Source of the DNA: Bacillota bacterium
GTDB taxonomy: Bacteria > Bacillota > UBA4882 > UBA8346
DNA length: 25,705 bases
Direction of reading: 5' to 3'
Assembly (NCBI GenBank): GCA_023402395.1
Contig: JAEYGI010000032.1
Coordinates: 1 to 25,705, forward strand
The notes under the pieces: model-generated
The model's input: only the letters and a program-made list of their open reading frames with translations
Told to the model about the DNA's origin: nothing
The model's database searches: none
Program-made: the position numbers and the translations under genes
In this document: piece by piece, positions 1-8,253 of the stretch
Layout: each line of letters opens with the position of its first letter
Position numbering within the stretch: the first letter of the stretch is position 1

Positions 1-296
1 ACAGCCAAGGCATCTACGAATTCATCCTCGACCGCATCCTGAAAATCCATGACAAACTTCTTCCGTCCGATCCCGAATACCAACAACTGGGCGAACGATC
101 GGACGAAATCCGGCAACAACTCACTCCTAGCCTCGGCCCGGAAGAACTGGCGCTCTTCGATGACTTTGACAGCAGCCGGGCCGCCCAAATGAACCGCCAG
201 GACGAACTGATCTATAGCAGAGGGCTGATGGACGGGATCATCCTCGGCTCTTGGGTCGAACGGATTAAACGCGGGGAAGAGCTTGAGGTTCCGTGA
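1..296 (+). CDS. 3' end of a small hypothetical protein (partial)
   Basis: The window opens inside a reading frame whose first complete codon is at position 3 and whose TGA stop is at 294-296. The visible 97 residues are highly charged, predicted mostly helical, with no cysteine and no membrane segment. The pattern is DPEYQQLGERSDEIRQQL, then LGPEELALFDDFD, then a short segment ending GLMDGIILGSWVERI. This recalls small uncharacterised Bacillota helical proteins of the DUF6809 type, where a Glu-rich helix pair is followed by a conserved 'F..GF..G..L' helix. That resemblance is from memory and is tentative. The start lies outside the window, so length and operon context are unknown. No terminator with a T-tract follows, only a GC-rich imperfect hairpin around 418-455. 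Confidence 0.6.
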   Translation, partial: SQGIYEFILDRILKIHDKLLPSDPEYQQLGERSDEIRQQLTPSLGPEELALFDDFDSSRAAQMNRQDELIYSRGLMDGIILGSWVERIKRGEELEVP

Positions 297-744
297 ACGG
301 TAGGCCCGGCTGGTTCGAAGATGTGGTCCCCCGTGAGCACGTGAGGAGGGTAGCTGTGGGTCAAAAGCTTGGGATAGGGGATTTCTTTGCGTGACATTTT
401 GGGCTTAGGCTTCGGGGATCTCCCTCCCATGCGGTCGCGAGGAGGGACGGGGAGAGGGCCTGCTTAAACGACTGAAATAAGAAAGAACGGCTATAGTTTT
501 GGTTGTGATTTTAATGCACCCGCCTGCCACGGATGATCATTCATCACCACATTTTTTCGCGGATGAAAAACAGTGGTCGGCCCCAAAGCCTTTACCTGGT
601 GCGGTTGCGTACTGCAGTATTGAAGAATCCTCCGTTCAAACGGTTGAGGCATTGAAACATTCACTTAGATCGATTAAAATGCCGCCCGGGAAGTCCGGTC
701 TTTCGAATCGACCCCCGCGAGGCGGCATTTCATCCATTTTTCGC
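297..744. other. Intergenic stretch without a credible gene
   Basis: About 450 nt between the partial first gene and the stop of the minus-strand isomerase. Short frames exist on both strands, but none has a good ribosome binding site or protein-like composition. A plus-strand frame starting at 499 runs deep into the antisense of the isomerase and looks like a shadow. A GC-rich imperfect hairpin (TCTCCC/GGGAGA outer arm with an inner TCCC/GGGA arm) lies at about 418-455. The only strong structure is the terminator-like stem at 677-730. Confidence 0.5.
677..730 (-). terminator. Putative terminator of the isomerase gene
   Basis: The arms AAATGCCGCC (677-686) and GGCGGCATTT (721-730) are perfectly complementary over 10 bp around a 34-nt, partly GC-rich loop. 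Read on the minus strand the stem is followed by TTTTAAT. It lies 15 nt downstream of the isomerase stop. The loop is long and the T-run short, so this is a moderate call. Confidence 0.5.
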
Positions 745-1536
745 TCAGAACAGCGATTTGGCGTATTGAAGATCGGCGGCGATCAACCGGTCGGTTTGCG
801 TCTCGTCGGAGTATTCGGCGGTCAGGCAGATCACCCCTTGATAGCCGCGCTCCTTCAGATAGTTAGTTACCCGGACCCAGGATGCCAGACCTTGGTTTCC
901 GCTGGTAAAATGACGCTTCCATTCCGCATGTTCCGCTTCCGGCCCGTTAACCCGCTTGTAAAACGCATTTTTCAGGTTCACCATGCAGAGATGGGACCAG
1001 ACGATGTCCAGTCCCTGCTCCGGTTCTTCCCCGGCCAGCGCGCTGTGGGCCGCGTCCCAGATCGCGCCGATATGGCGCGGATCATAAGCGGCGACCAGGT
1101 CCCGCAACTCCATAGAGTTATTGACACCCGGGCCGTAATGATGCTGGATCCCAACTTTAATCCGGTACTTTTCACAGAGCGGGATTAGGGCATCGAGCTC
1201 TCTCTTTTGCTGTTCGATCGATTTTAAATAGCCCGCTTTCAGATCGGCCTTGACCATGATCCGGATCAGCGGGATCCCAGCGTCGGCGCAGGCCGCGAAG
1301 CTCTTTTCCTCGGTGCCGCCGGCGACACTGGTGACTTTCAATCCGTATTCGGCCATGCGCTTCACCAGGCGCGGCAGCTCCTTGGCGGCGTTGGCCGGCT
1401 CGACCTGATAACCGTCGCGCAATGGGAATTCGAGGCCGTCAAATCCCAGGGTCTTGATGAACCGCCCCAATTCATCGAGGGACTGGTTCCGCCATGGCTT
1501 GGTAAATACTGAAAAGCTCAGATTCGGATTCGGCAT
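745..1536 (-). CDS. Sugar phosphate isomerase/epimerase (AP endonuclease 2-like TIM barrel)
   Basis: This 263-residue protein has the features of the xylose isomerase-like TIM-barrel superfamily: an N-terminal SFSVFTKPW strand, 'LGFDGLEFPLRDG', the mid-barrel 'VGIQHHYGPGVNNSMEL', and 'IGAIWDAAHSAL' followed by 'HLCMVNLKNAFYK'. The Glu, Asp and His residues at strand ends are the usual metal ligands in the family. Length fits the family (about 260-300 aa). There is no signal peptide, so it is cytoplasmic. The ATG at 1536 is preceded by AAAGGA about 10 nt upstream. It lies downstream of the AraC-type regulator on the same strand and opposite the dehydrogenase/sugar ABC genes. A role interconverting a sugar or sugar-acid imported by that transporter is likely, but the substrate cannot be read from sequence. 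Inosose dehydratase-like or hydroxypyruvate isomerase-like activity are alternatives. Confidence 0.85.
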   Translation of the reverse strand: MPNPNLSFSVFTKPWRNQSLDELGRFIKTLGFDGLEFPLRDGYQVEPANAAKELPRLVKRMAEYGLKVTSVAGGTEEKSFAACADAGIPLIRIMVKADLKAGYLKSIEQQKRELDALIPLCEKYRIKVGIQHHYGPGVNNSMELRDLVAAYDPRHIGAIWDAAHSALAGEEPEQGLDIVWSHLCMVNLKNAFYKRVNGPEAEHAEWKRHFTSGNQGLASWVRVTNYLKERGYQGVICLTAEYSDETQTDRLIAADLQYAKSLF

Positions 1537-1659
1537 TTCCCAAAAGTCCTTTCATCTGATTTTCGGGGCGGACGGCGATGTTACAGGAACGATTATAAAC
1601 GATCCGCGACCCCCAAAGCGTACAGGATATTAAGCAAAAAATACGGCAGATTAATTTTT

Positions 1660-2628
1660 TTAAAACAGCTCCGGCCGCCGCCGGTAATGTTTGGGGGAAT
1701 ACTTCATCTCCTTTTTGAAATTGGCGCTAAAATGATTCGAGGAACTGTAATTGAGCAGCGAGGCGATCTCGGTGATCGATTTGTCGGACTCCCGCAAATA
1801 ATCGCAAGCTTTATTGATCCGCAGTTTATTGAGATACTGGGTGATGGTAATCCCGGTTTTTTGCTTAAAATAAGAACATAAATACACCGGGGAATAGTTC
1901 AGCGCGGCGGAAAGATCGGATAAATGAAAGCTGTTGTAAAGCGTATTGTTCAGATAGGCGATGATTTTGTTCAGCAAAGCGTCATTGCTGTTTTTTAGGA
2001 TTTCATTGCTGTGAGCGGAGGAACCGGCAATGATCTCAAAAAACGAGGTAATGAACTGCCAGTAATAATTCAATACAATCAGCGGTTGCCGTTTATACCC
2101 GCCGGAGATGATATAGTAAGGATTTTTGGCGATATGATCGATGGAGCCGCAGAAGGTGTCAATGGATAACAGCAATTCACTCCAGCGGGACTTATCATAT
2201 TCAAAAAAGATTTCATCATGATACTTGAAATCAAGGATTTCATTCAATCTGGCGGATACGGCCCTGGCTTCGATTCGCTCCATATTGGCGACGGCATCCT
2301 CCCAAACCCCTTCCTCCCGAAGCATCTGGTAATCTTCCAGCGTCACCAAATAAAAATTGGTGGTGAAATGGGTCATGCCGCCCTGACGGGTTGAGGTATA
2401 GATGTGTTTTTCATTGGGATCCACTATGAAAACATCTTTTTCGCGCAGAACATACATTTTGGAATCGGTCTCGAGCGTCCCCTCGCCGCGCAGCACAAAG
2501 ACCAGATGGTACACGGGATGAATATGGTATTGGGAGATAAAGCCCTTATTGTTCAGGACATGATTGTTGCAGATGGGGATCAGCATGTATTGCCGTTTGG
2601 TTTTTTCCGAGTAAAGTAAAAGTTTCAT
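1660..2628 (-). CDS. AraC family transcriptional regulator (cupin sensor + HTH)
   Basis: This 322-residue protein has an N-terminal cupin-like sensor domain (roughly residues 15-120, including 'YHIHPVYHLVFVLRGEGTL' and 'REKDVFIVDPNEKH'). A C-terminal AraC double helix-turn-helix spans about residues 222-320 ('FHLSDLSAALNYSPVYLCSYF', then 'ITEIASLLNYSSSNHFSANF' and the typical 'SPKHYRRR' end). The family usually activates a neighbouring catabolic operon on binding a sugar. The gene is divergent from the dehydrogenase/ABC genes and shares the AT-rich 2629-2819 interval with them. The isomerase follows 123 nt downstream on the same strand. The likely job is local control of this carbohydrate locus. 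Confidence 0.9.
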   Translation of the reverse strand: MKLLLYSEKTKRQYMLIPICNNHVLNNKGFISQYHIHPVYHLVFVLRGEGTLETDSKMYVLREKDVFIVDPNEKHIYTSTRQGGMTHFTTNFYLVTLEDYQMLREEGVWEDAVANMERIEARAVSARLNEILDFKYHDEIFFEYDKSRWSELLLSIDTFCGSIDHIAKNPYYIISGGYKRQPLIVLNYYWQFITSFFEIIAGSSAHSNEILKNSNDALLNKIIAYLNNTLYNSFHLSDLSAALNYSPVYLCSYFKQKTGITITQYLNKLRINKACDYLRESDKSITEIASLLNYSSSNHFSANFKKEMKYSPKHYRRRPELF

Positions 2629-2819
2629 ATGTTAATTGTATGTAGGAAATATGTTGAAGTCAACGCATTTCATCCATCAAATATTAATTTCCTGTACATT
2701 TATAATAATAACGTGTAGGTTTCCGCCCTGGATTTTTAGTACACTTAAATCAAATGGAACGGACGGCGATGTTCGATTTAGACAACGAATGAATGAAACG
2801 GTGGAATGGAGTGACACAG
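2629..2819. promoter_or_regulatory. Divergent AT-rich control region between araC-like gene and dehydrogenase
   Basis: This interval separates two divergent starts and is much more AT-rich than the flanking genes. It holds an inverted repeat made of GGAAAT (about 2645) and ATTTCC (about 2688), and a TACACT -10-like hexamer near 2740 on the plus strand without a good -35. A weak -35 is expected for an activator-dependent promoter. The exact operator cannot be fixed from one sequence. Confidence 0.4.
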
Positions 2820-3860
2820 ATGGCTTTTTGTAAAGACAAGCTCAAAGTGGCGATGCTCTTGAACAATGCTATGTATCAACGGACGTTTCACCCCGATGAT
2901 CTGGCTTTTTTACGAACCTTCGCGGATATTCTGAACGAAGGGCCGTACCCCGATAAAATCGACGAGCCGTTTATGCAGCGGGTCCTTCCTGGCGCCGATG
3001 CCTGCATCACCTGCTGGGGGACGCCGGTATTGACCAAGGCGGTTTTGGATCAGGCCCGGGATTTGAAAGTGATCGCCCATGGCGCGGGGACCCCGAAGGC
3101 CATCATCAACGATGATTTCTGGGGACGCAACATCCGCATTTTCACCGCCGCGCCGGTGATCGCCATCGATGTGGCGGAAACGGCCCTGGGCGCGATTATT
3201 TATTCCTTGAAATGCCTGCGCCAATATGAACGGATGATGCGGGACGGCGCCTGGGTCAAGGATCCCGGCCAAATCGCCCGCCAGAAATATGCTATGAAAC
3301 GCCTGAACGACCGGCTGACCGTTGGCATCATCGGACTGTCCCATGTCGGCCGGCATCTGATCCGGTTTCTCAAACCGTTCGGGGTCAGGATTCAATGTTA
3401 CGATCCATATGTCTCCGAATATGCGGCGGGAAAGATGGGCGTGGCCAAAGTATCCCTCGCCGAGCTGATGGCCGGCTGCGACGTGGTCACCGTCCATGCG
3501 CCCAACCTCCTCGAAACCCGCCAATTAGTGAGCAGGGAAATGCTGGCGCTGCTGAAGGACGGCGCCCTCTTCGTCAATACCGCCCGGGGGGCGATTGTCG
3601 ATCAGGACGCCCTGATTGCGGAGTTGAAATCGGGCCGGATCAACGCCTATCTGGATGTGTTCGAGGCAGAGCCGCTGCCGCTGGGCAGTGAGTTGTACAA
3701 ATTGGAGAATGTGTTATTGTCCCCCCATATCTCCGGCGGCCATACCGAAAACGGCGGCTATGAGCGGGGCAATTATCTCATTCAGCAGCTGTACGGCTAT
3801 TATGGAACCGGTATGATTCAGGATGAAGTGGTCCAGCCGATGATCCGGGTGATGGCGTAG
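2820..3860 (+). CDS. D-isomer-specific 2-hydroxyacid dehydrogenase
   Basis: NAD(P)-dependent oxidoreductase of the 2-hydroxyacid dehydrogenase family (phosphoglycerate dehydrogenase-like), reducing a 2-keto acid or oxidising a 2-hydroxy acid. I chose the ATG at 2820 (346 aa) because GGAG lies 8 nt upstream. An in-frame ATG at 2793 has no ribosome binding site. The Rossmann motif is at residues 169-177 (GIIGLSHVG), with Ser replacing the usual second glycine. The catalytic set is R256 (in NTARGAIVD), the DVFEAEP glutamate near 282-284, and H303 (in SPHISGGH). It precedes the sugar ABC genes by 143 nt and probably acts on a metabolite of the imported compound. Family assignment is firm, substrate unknown. 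Confidence 0.9.
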   Translation: MAFCKDKLKVAMLLNNAMYQRTFHPDDLAFLRTFADILNEGPYPDKIDEPFMQRVLPGADACITCWGTPVLTKAVLDQARDLKVIAHGAGTPKAIINDDFWGRNIRIFTAAPVIAIDVAETALGAIIYSLKCLRQYERMMRDGAWVKDPGQIARQKYAMKRLNDRLTVGIIGLSHVGRHLIRFLKPFGVRIQCYDPYVSEYAAGKMGVAKVSLAELMAGCDVVTVHAPNLLETRQLVSREMLALLKDGALFVNTARGAIVDQDALIAELKSGRINAYLDVFEAEPLPLGSELYKLENVLLSPHISGGHTENGGYERGNYLIQQLYGYYGTGMIQDEVVQPMIRVMA

Positions 3861-3882
3861 GGGAAATATTCCAAGGGGCTTG

Positions 3883-3927
3883 TTGCCCTGAAATTTATTC
3901 GATTAAATCGCCACTCCGTCAGGGTAA
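3883..3927 (+). promoter_or_regulatory. Weak hairpin between dehydrogenase and binding-protein genes
   Basis: TTGCCCTGA (3883-3891) can pair with TCAGGGTAA (3919-3927) with one G.T pair, and a smaller CCGTC/GACGG stem overlaps the right arm. No T-tract follows. It may be an intergenic attenuator or processing structure. Low confidence. Confidence 0.25.
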
Positions 3928-4003
3928 GACGGGGCAAGGAGGGGGTGGGCGCCGACATCAGCCGGGGTTGTGATTTCGAAAATAAAAGGGAGGTAAGGCA
4001 GAG

Positions 4004-5296
4004 ATGAAAAAATTATTGATTGTGCTATTAGGTTTGCTGCTAATGATTGCCGCTTCGGGCCTGGTGGTTTCCGGTGAATCCAAGGAAGTGCAGGTTGAAA
4101 TCTGGTCGTTCAGCGTGATCCCTGAAGCGCTCAAGGTCATTCAGGACGAGATCATTCCCGCGTTTCAAAAGGCCAATCCAGGCATTAAAGTCCGGTGGCA
4201 GCACGTTCCCTATAACGGGTTCCGGGAAAAGCTGCTGACCGCCACCGCGGCCGGCAATCCGCCGGATATCGCCATGGACGGCAGCAATATGATCGGGTTG
4301 ATGGTCAAAAAAAGAATGGCGGCCGATCTGGACAAGTATTTCAAGAAATGGGACGGCCGCAAGGATCTGCTCGACAGCCCCATGAAAGACGCCATGTATA
4401 ACGGCAAGGTCTACGGAATGCCGATCCGGTTCAAACCGTCGCCTTTCCTGTACCGGGCCGATCTGTTCCAGCAGGCCGGATTGGACCCGAATAAGGCTCC
4501 GGGCAATTGGAAGGAATTGATCGCCTACGGCAAGAAGCTCACTAAAATTCAGGACAAAGTCATGATTCAGCAGGGAATCGGCAGCCTGTCCGGGGCCAAA
4601 AACAGCCTGATCCGTAACTTCGAGCTGTTTTTGCAGCAGAACGGCGCCAGCTTCCTGACTAAAGACTCGTCCAAACCGGATTTTAACAATGAACGGGGCT
4701 TGGAAGCGCTGCAGTTCCTGGTGGAGGCGTACAATTTATCTACTCCGATCGGCGTCGCGCCGGTCCCTAATACCCAAAACTCGGCGTTCGCCATGGGAAA
4801 AGTGGCCATGGTCCCGACCAACGGCTTTCTGGAGATTTATAACTGCATCATCAATAATTCCACCGACGGCCTGAAGCATGCCCGGCTGGCCCTGCCGATC
4901 CGGGGCAATCATCTGAAAGGCCGGCGGGCCGCTCAGAATGACGGCGATATGCTGATTCTCTCCCCAGCCTGCAAAAACCCGGATGCGGCCTGGAAGTTCA
5001 TGGAGTTTTTCATGCAGCGGGACATTCATCTGAAGTATAGCATCGCCAACCAAACTTTGCCGATGCTTAAGTCGCTGATTGAGTCCGATTATGTGACCAA
5101 GACTCCGTTTTATAAGGATCTGATCAAGATGGCCGATCCGTACGGATGGGTCCTGACCAAAACGCCGGAGTATCCGGAGGCCAGAACCGAGGTCGGAGGC
5201 GAAATCGAAAAGGCGGTTGCCGGAAAGATTACGCCGGCCGAAGCCTTGAAAAAGAGCGAGCAGATTTGGATCAATGCCATTAAGGAATTGCGCTGA
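4004..5296 (+). CDS. Carbohydrate ABC transporter substrate-binding protein (family 1)
   Basis: This 430-residue extracellular solute-binding protein is of the CUT1 (maltose-binding protein-like) type and delivers a sugar or oligosaccharide to the two permeases encoded next. An N-terminal signal peptide (MKKLLIVLLGLLLMIAASG) is followed by a mature start near SGESKEVQ. There is no cysteine at the cleavage region, so it is not a lipoprotein. Family marks are 'IIPAFQKANPGIKVRWQHVPYNGFREKLLTA' near the N-terminus (in two parts), 'AAGNPPDIAM', and 'AFAMGKVAMVPTNGF' in the C-lobe. GGGAGG lies 9-10 nt before the ATG. A strong hairpin immediately follows the stop. Its high tryptophan and tyrosine content fits sugar stacking. 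The sugar cannot be named. Confidence 0.9.
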   Translation: MKKLLIVLLGLLLMIAASGLVVSGESKEVQVEIWSFSVIPEALKVIQDEIIPAFQKANPGIKVRWQHVPYNGFREKLLTATAAGNPPDIAMDGSNMIGLMVKKRMAADLDKYFKKWDGRKDLLDSPMKDAMYNGKVYGMPIRFKPSPFLYRADLFQQAGLDPNKAPGNWKELIAYGKKLTKIQDKVMIQQGIGSLSGAKNSLIRNFELFLQQNGASFLTKDSSKPDFNNERGLEALQFLVEAYNLSTPIGVAPVPNTQNSAFAMGKVAMVPTNGFLEIYNCIINNSTDGLKHARLALPIRGNHLKGRRAAQNDGDMLILSPACKNPDAAWKFMEFFMQRDIHLKYSIANQTLPMLKSLIESDYVTKTPFYKDLIKMADPYGWVLTKTPEYPEARTEVGGEIEKAVAGKITPAEALKKSEQIWINAIKELR

Positions 5297-5304
5297 AGAC
5301 AAAC

Positions 5305-5328
5305 AGAGGGTCCCAACCGGGACCCTCT
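5305..5328 (+). promoter_or_regulatory. Intra-operon stem-loop after the binding-protein gene
   Basis: A perfect 10-bp stem, AGAGGGTCCC (5305-5314) and GGGACCCTCT (5319-5328), has a 4-nt AACC loop. It begins 8 nt after the stop and ends about 22 nt before the permease start. No T-tract follows. In sugar ABC operons such structures typically protect the upstream message from 3' exonucleases, keeping binding protein in excess over permeases. Confidence 0.7.
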
Positions 5329-5350
5329 CTAAAAATTGGGGGCAGTGCTG

Positions 5351-6277
5351 ATGAAATTACCCAAGTTCCGCCTGGGCGCCGAAGCGAGGGAGAATATCGC
5401 GGGGTACTTATTTGCTTCGCCTTGGATCATCGGTTTTTTATGTTTTTCGATCGGACCGATCCTGGCCACGTTTTATTTCAGTTTTACCGCGTATGACATC
5501 GTGGACCCGGCGACTTTGACCAAAACCGTCGGATTCTTAAATTACAGCAAGCTTTACAACGACGAACTCTTTTGGAAAGCGTTGTGGAACACCCTTTATT
5601 ACATGGGATTCAGCGTGCCGTTGGGAATGGCCGGTTCTTTCATCCTGGCGATGCTGTTGAATAACAAACTGAAGGCAATGGGAATCTTCCGGACCGTTTT
5701 TTACCTGCCCTCGGTAACCACCGGCGTAGCCGTGGCGCTGCTGTGGATGTGGATCTTCGATCCCGGCTATGGCATTTTGAACCGGGTGCTCGACGCTGTG
5801 TTTCATATCCGGCCGCTTTGGCTGCTGGACGAAAACTGGTCCAAGCCGGCGATGATTCTGATGAGCTTATGGTCAGTCGGCGGTTCCCGCTGCCTGATTT
5901 TCCTGGCCGGCCTCCAGGGACTTTCGCCCCAATATTATGAAGCAGCCGAGATCGACGGAGCCAACTGGTTCCAGAAAACCATCAAGATTACCATTCCGCT
6001 GATGACGCCGATCATCTTTTTTGAGTTGATTATGTCGATCATCCGCTCGTTCGGGGTATTTACCAACGCCTACGTGATGACTTCGGGCGGACCGTTGAAT
6101 TCGACGCTTTTTTACGTTTACTACCTGTACATCAAGGCCTTTGAGAATTTTAAACTGGGTTACGCATCCGCTTTGGCCTGGATCTTCTTTATCATTATGC
6201 TCACGTTTACGTTGATCCAGTTCAAACTCTCCGACCGCTGGGTCTTCTATACCCATGATACCAGGAAGGGGCGCTGA
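5351..6277 (+). CDS. Sugar ABC transporter permease, MalF-like
   Basis: Inner-membrane permease of the CUT1 family, 308 residues from the ATG at 5351, which has GGGGG about 8 nt upstream. A TTG at 5336 in the same frame is less likely. About six membrane segments are visible, starting with 'LFASPWIIGFLCFSIGPIL'. The cytoplasmic EAA loop that contacts the ATPase is present ('YYEAAEIDGANWFQKTIKI', then TIPLMTPI). It overlaps no gene but ends 2 nt before the second permease, so the two are co-translated. The 'ASPWIIGF' start and 'TSGGPLNSTLFYVYYLY' are typical of sugar permease 1 proteins. Confidence 0.9.
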   Translation: MKLPKFRLGAEARENIAGYLFASPWIIGFLCFSIGPILATFYFSFTAYDIVDPATLTKTVGFLNYSKLYNDELFWKALWNTLYYMGFSVPLGMAGSFILAMLLNNKLKAMGIFRTVFYLPSVTTGVAVALLWMWIFDPGYGILNRVLDAVFHIRPLWLLDENWSKPAMILMSLWSVGGSRCLIFLAGLQGLSPQYYEAAEIDGANWFQKTIKITIPLMTPIIFFELIMSIIRSFGVFTNAYVMTSGGPLNSTLFYVYYLYIKAFENFKLGYASALAWIFFIIMLTFTLIQFKLSDRWVFYTHDTRKGR

Positions 6278-6279
6278 AG

Positions 6280-7179
6280 ATGTCCTTATCGACCAGTCCG
6301 AATTCATTGCCAGTCCGGCGCGATTTTTTTGACCAACGGGTCCGGCGGTTCCTGTCGAATGCCGCCATTTACTTTCTCCTGATCTTTGGTGCTTTCGTTT
6401 CTTTGATTCCGCTGTTGTGGACCGTTTCGACCGCCTTTAAGCTGCCGGCGCAGACCTTTGTCGATCCTCCGGTCTGGATTCCGAATCCGATCGTTTTGGA
6501 CAACTTCGTCAAAGTCTTTACCCGGCTTCCTTTCGCGCGATTCTTTTGGAATACGACCATTATAACCCTGGCGAACATCCTGGGCACGCTGCTTTCCTGC
6601 TCGCTGGTGGCGTTCGCTTTCGGCCGGCTGCGCTGGTTCGGCCGGGATCTGTGGTTCATCATTCTGATCTCCACCATGTTGATTCCAAGCCAGGTGACGA
6701 TGATTCCGGTCTTCATCCTCTTTCATAAGCTGCATTGGGTCAATACCTTCAAGCCATTGATCGTCCCGGCGTTTCTGGCGGGGGGAGCGGCGGGGGCGTT
6801 CAACATCTTTTTGATGCGCCAGTTCATCCTGGGGATCCCGCCTGAACTCGATGAAGCGGCGAAGCTGGACGGATGCGGTTATTTTCGGATCTTCGCCTTG
6901 ATTATCATGCCCCTGATCAAGCCGGTACTGGGCGCGGTGGCCATCTTTACCTTTATGGATCATTGGAATGAGTTTATGACCCCCTTGATTTATCTTAATA
7001 ATGAAGAGAGTTTTACCCTGGCCATTGGGTTGCGCTATTTTATCCGTGAGTATTCGCAGATCGACTGGAACCAGTTGATGGCTGCCTCGCTCCTGACGCT
7101 TCTCCCTTGTGTGCTGATCTTCTTTTTCACCCAGAAGTATTTTATCAAAGGAATCACCTTGGGCGGGGAGAAAGAATAA
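6280..7179 (+). CDS. Sugar ABC transporter permease, MalG-like
   Basis: Second CUT1 permease, 299 residues, ATG at 6280 with AGGAAGGGG upstream inside the preceding gene's end. Six membrane segments are apparent. The EAA loop reads 'ELDEAAKLDGCGYFRIFALI' followed by IMPLIKP, as in MalG-type subunits. The C-terminus 'FFTQKYFIKGITLGGEKE' (here in parts) is the characteristic MalG-like ending. It pairs with the upstream permease and the binding protein. No CUT1 ATPase is encoded nearby, so the complex probably uses a shared MsmX/MsiK-like ATPase elsewhere. A strong terminator follows. Confidence 0.92.
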   Translation: MSLSTSPNSLPVRRDFFDQRVRRFLSNAAIYFLLIFGAFVSLIPLLWTVSTAFKLPAQTFVDPPVWIPNPIVLDNFVKVFTRLPFARFFWNTTIITLANILGTLLSCSLVAFAFGRLRWFGRDLWFIILISTMLIPSQVTMIPVFILFHKLHWVNTFKPLIVPAFLAGGAAGAFNIFLMRQFILGIPPELDEAAKLDGCGYFRIFALIIMPLIKPVLGAVAIFTFMDHWNEFMTPLIYLNNEESFTLAIGLRYFIREYSQIDWNQLMAASLLTLLPCVLIFFFTQKYFIKGITLGGEKE

Positions 7180-7202
7180 CCCTTTAGTCAAGTCAAGGCC
7201 AT

Positions 7203-7239
7203 GGCGCCGGTCAAAGATGGCCGGCGCCGGTTTGTTTTT
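7203..7239 (+). terminator. Rho-independent terminator of the sugar ABC operon
   Basis: GGCGCCGGTC (7203-7212) pairs with GGCCGGCGCC (7219-7228) over 10 bp with one T.G pair around an AAAGAT loop, followed by GGTTTGTTTTT. It lies 23 nt after the second permease stop. It overlaps an open frame upstream of the next gene, which helps rule out an ATG at 7201 as that gene's start. Confidence 0.85.
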
Positions 7240-7308
7240 AGTGGAGGAAATGAAGGGGAGAGCCGCGACGTTGTCGAATCAAGATTAGGCGGGAAGGAGT
7301 TACCAACC

Positions 7309-8253
7309 GTGATAGCACTGGAGCGACTGACCAAAGCGTATGGCGAACGGGTGGTGGTTGACGGCTTGTCCTTGCGGATCGAGCCGGGCGCGATCTATGG
7401 CTTGCTCGGGCCGAACGGCGCCGGAAAGACCACGACCTTGATGATGCTGCTCGGGATCGTCCGGCCGAGTTCCGGATCGGTGTCGCTGTTCGGAGCCGGC
7501 CGCCAGCCCGATGACTGGCGGGTTCGCTTCCGAATCGGCGTGATGGAAGAGACCCAGCATTTATACGGAGAGATGACCGCTTACGCATATCTTACATTTT
7601 TTGCCGGCCTCTACGGGATGGACCGTCCCGATTCCCGGATTGAGGCCGTTCTGGAACTGGTGGGACTGGCCGAGGCCGGGCGCCGGCCGCTGCGGGAATT
7701 TTCCAAGGGAATGCAGCAAAAGATCGGGCTGGCCCGGGCCCTGGTTCACGATCCGGAGCTGGTGATTCTGGATGAGCCGGTCTCGTCGCTGGATCCCCAC
7801 GGCGTCCGCGAAGTCCGGGAGATCATCCGCCAACTGCAGCAGGCCGGCAAGACGATTGTCATCTCTTCGCATGTCCTGTCGGAGGTTGAAAAGACCTGTT
7901 CCCGGGTAGCGGTGATGAACCGGGGCCGGCTGGTGGCCGACGGCCCCATCGACGTGGTAAAACAGATGACCCGCTCCGAGCGGCGCTACCGGGTCGACCT
8001 CGATGCGGTCAATCCGGCGTTGCTGGAGGCGCTGAACGGCTTGCCGTTCGTCAAGCGGACCGAAGCGGCCGGAGACTCCGTGATCGTCGCGGTCGAAGGG
8101 GCCGGCGATTACCGGAGGCCGATCTCGCGAACGATTAGCGAAGTCGGCGCCATCGTGCTTGGATTGCGCGAACTCGAAGCCAGCCTGGAGGAGGCCTTCG
8201 TCACCCTCACCGAGCAGAACTTGGAAGGGATGATTCGGGGGGTGAAGCAATGA
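7309..8253 (+). CDS. ABC transporter ATP-binding protein (ABC-2 type exporter)
   Basis: ATPase subunit of 314 residues from a GTG at 7309 preceded by AAGGAG at 9 nt. An in-frame ATG at 7201 lies inside the terminator and is rejected. Walker A is at residues 34-41 (GPNGAGKT), the Q-loop region is 'VMEETQHLYGEMTAY', and the signature is the variant FSKGMQQK in place of LSGGQ. Walker B runs into DEPVSSLDP, and the switch histidine is in ISSHVLSEVE. The C-terminal 80 residues form the extra domain seen in CcmA/NatA/DrrA-like exporters. It overlaps the permease gene by 4 nt (ATGA), so the two are translationally coupled. Substrate unknown. Confidence 0.92.
   Translation: MIALERLTKAYGERVVVDGLSLRIEPGAIYGLLGPNGAGKTTTLMMLLGIVRPSSGSVSLFGAGRQPDDWRVRFRIGVMEETQHLYGEMTAYAYLTFFAGLYGMDRPDSRIEAVLELVGLAEAGRRPLREFSKGMQQKIGLARALVHDPELVILDEPVSSLDPHGVREVREIIRQLQQAGKTIVISSHVLSEVEKTCSRVAVMNRGRLVADGPIDVVKQMTRSERRYRVDLDAVNPALLEALNGLPFVKRTEAAGDSVIVAVEGAGDYRRPISRTISEVGAIVLGLRELEASLEEAFVTLTEQNLEGMIRGVKQ

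Noticed and set aside
499..1188. 229-codon plus-strand frame overlapping the isomerase
   Set aside because: Most of it is antisense to the isomerase, no ribosome binding site precedes it, and no domain is recognisable.
7201..7308. ATG at 7201 as start of the ABC-2 ATPase
   Set aside because: It lies inside the upstream operon's terminator hairpin. The GTG at 7309 has AAGGAG and begins at the conserved domain.
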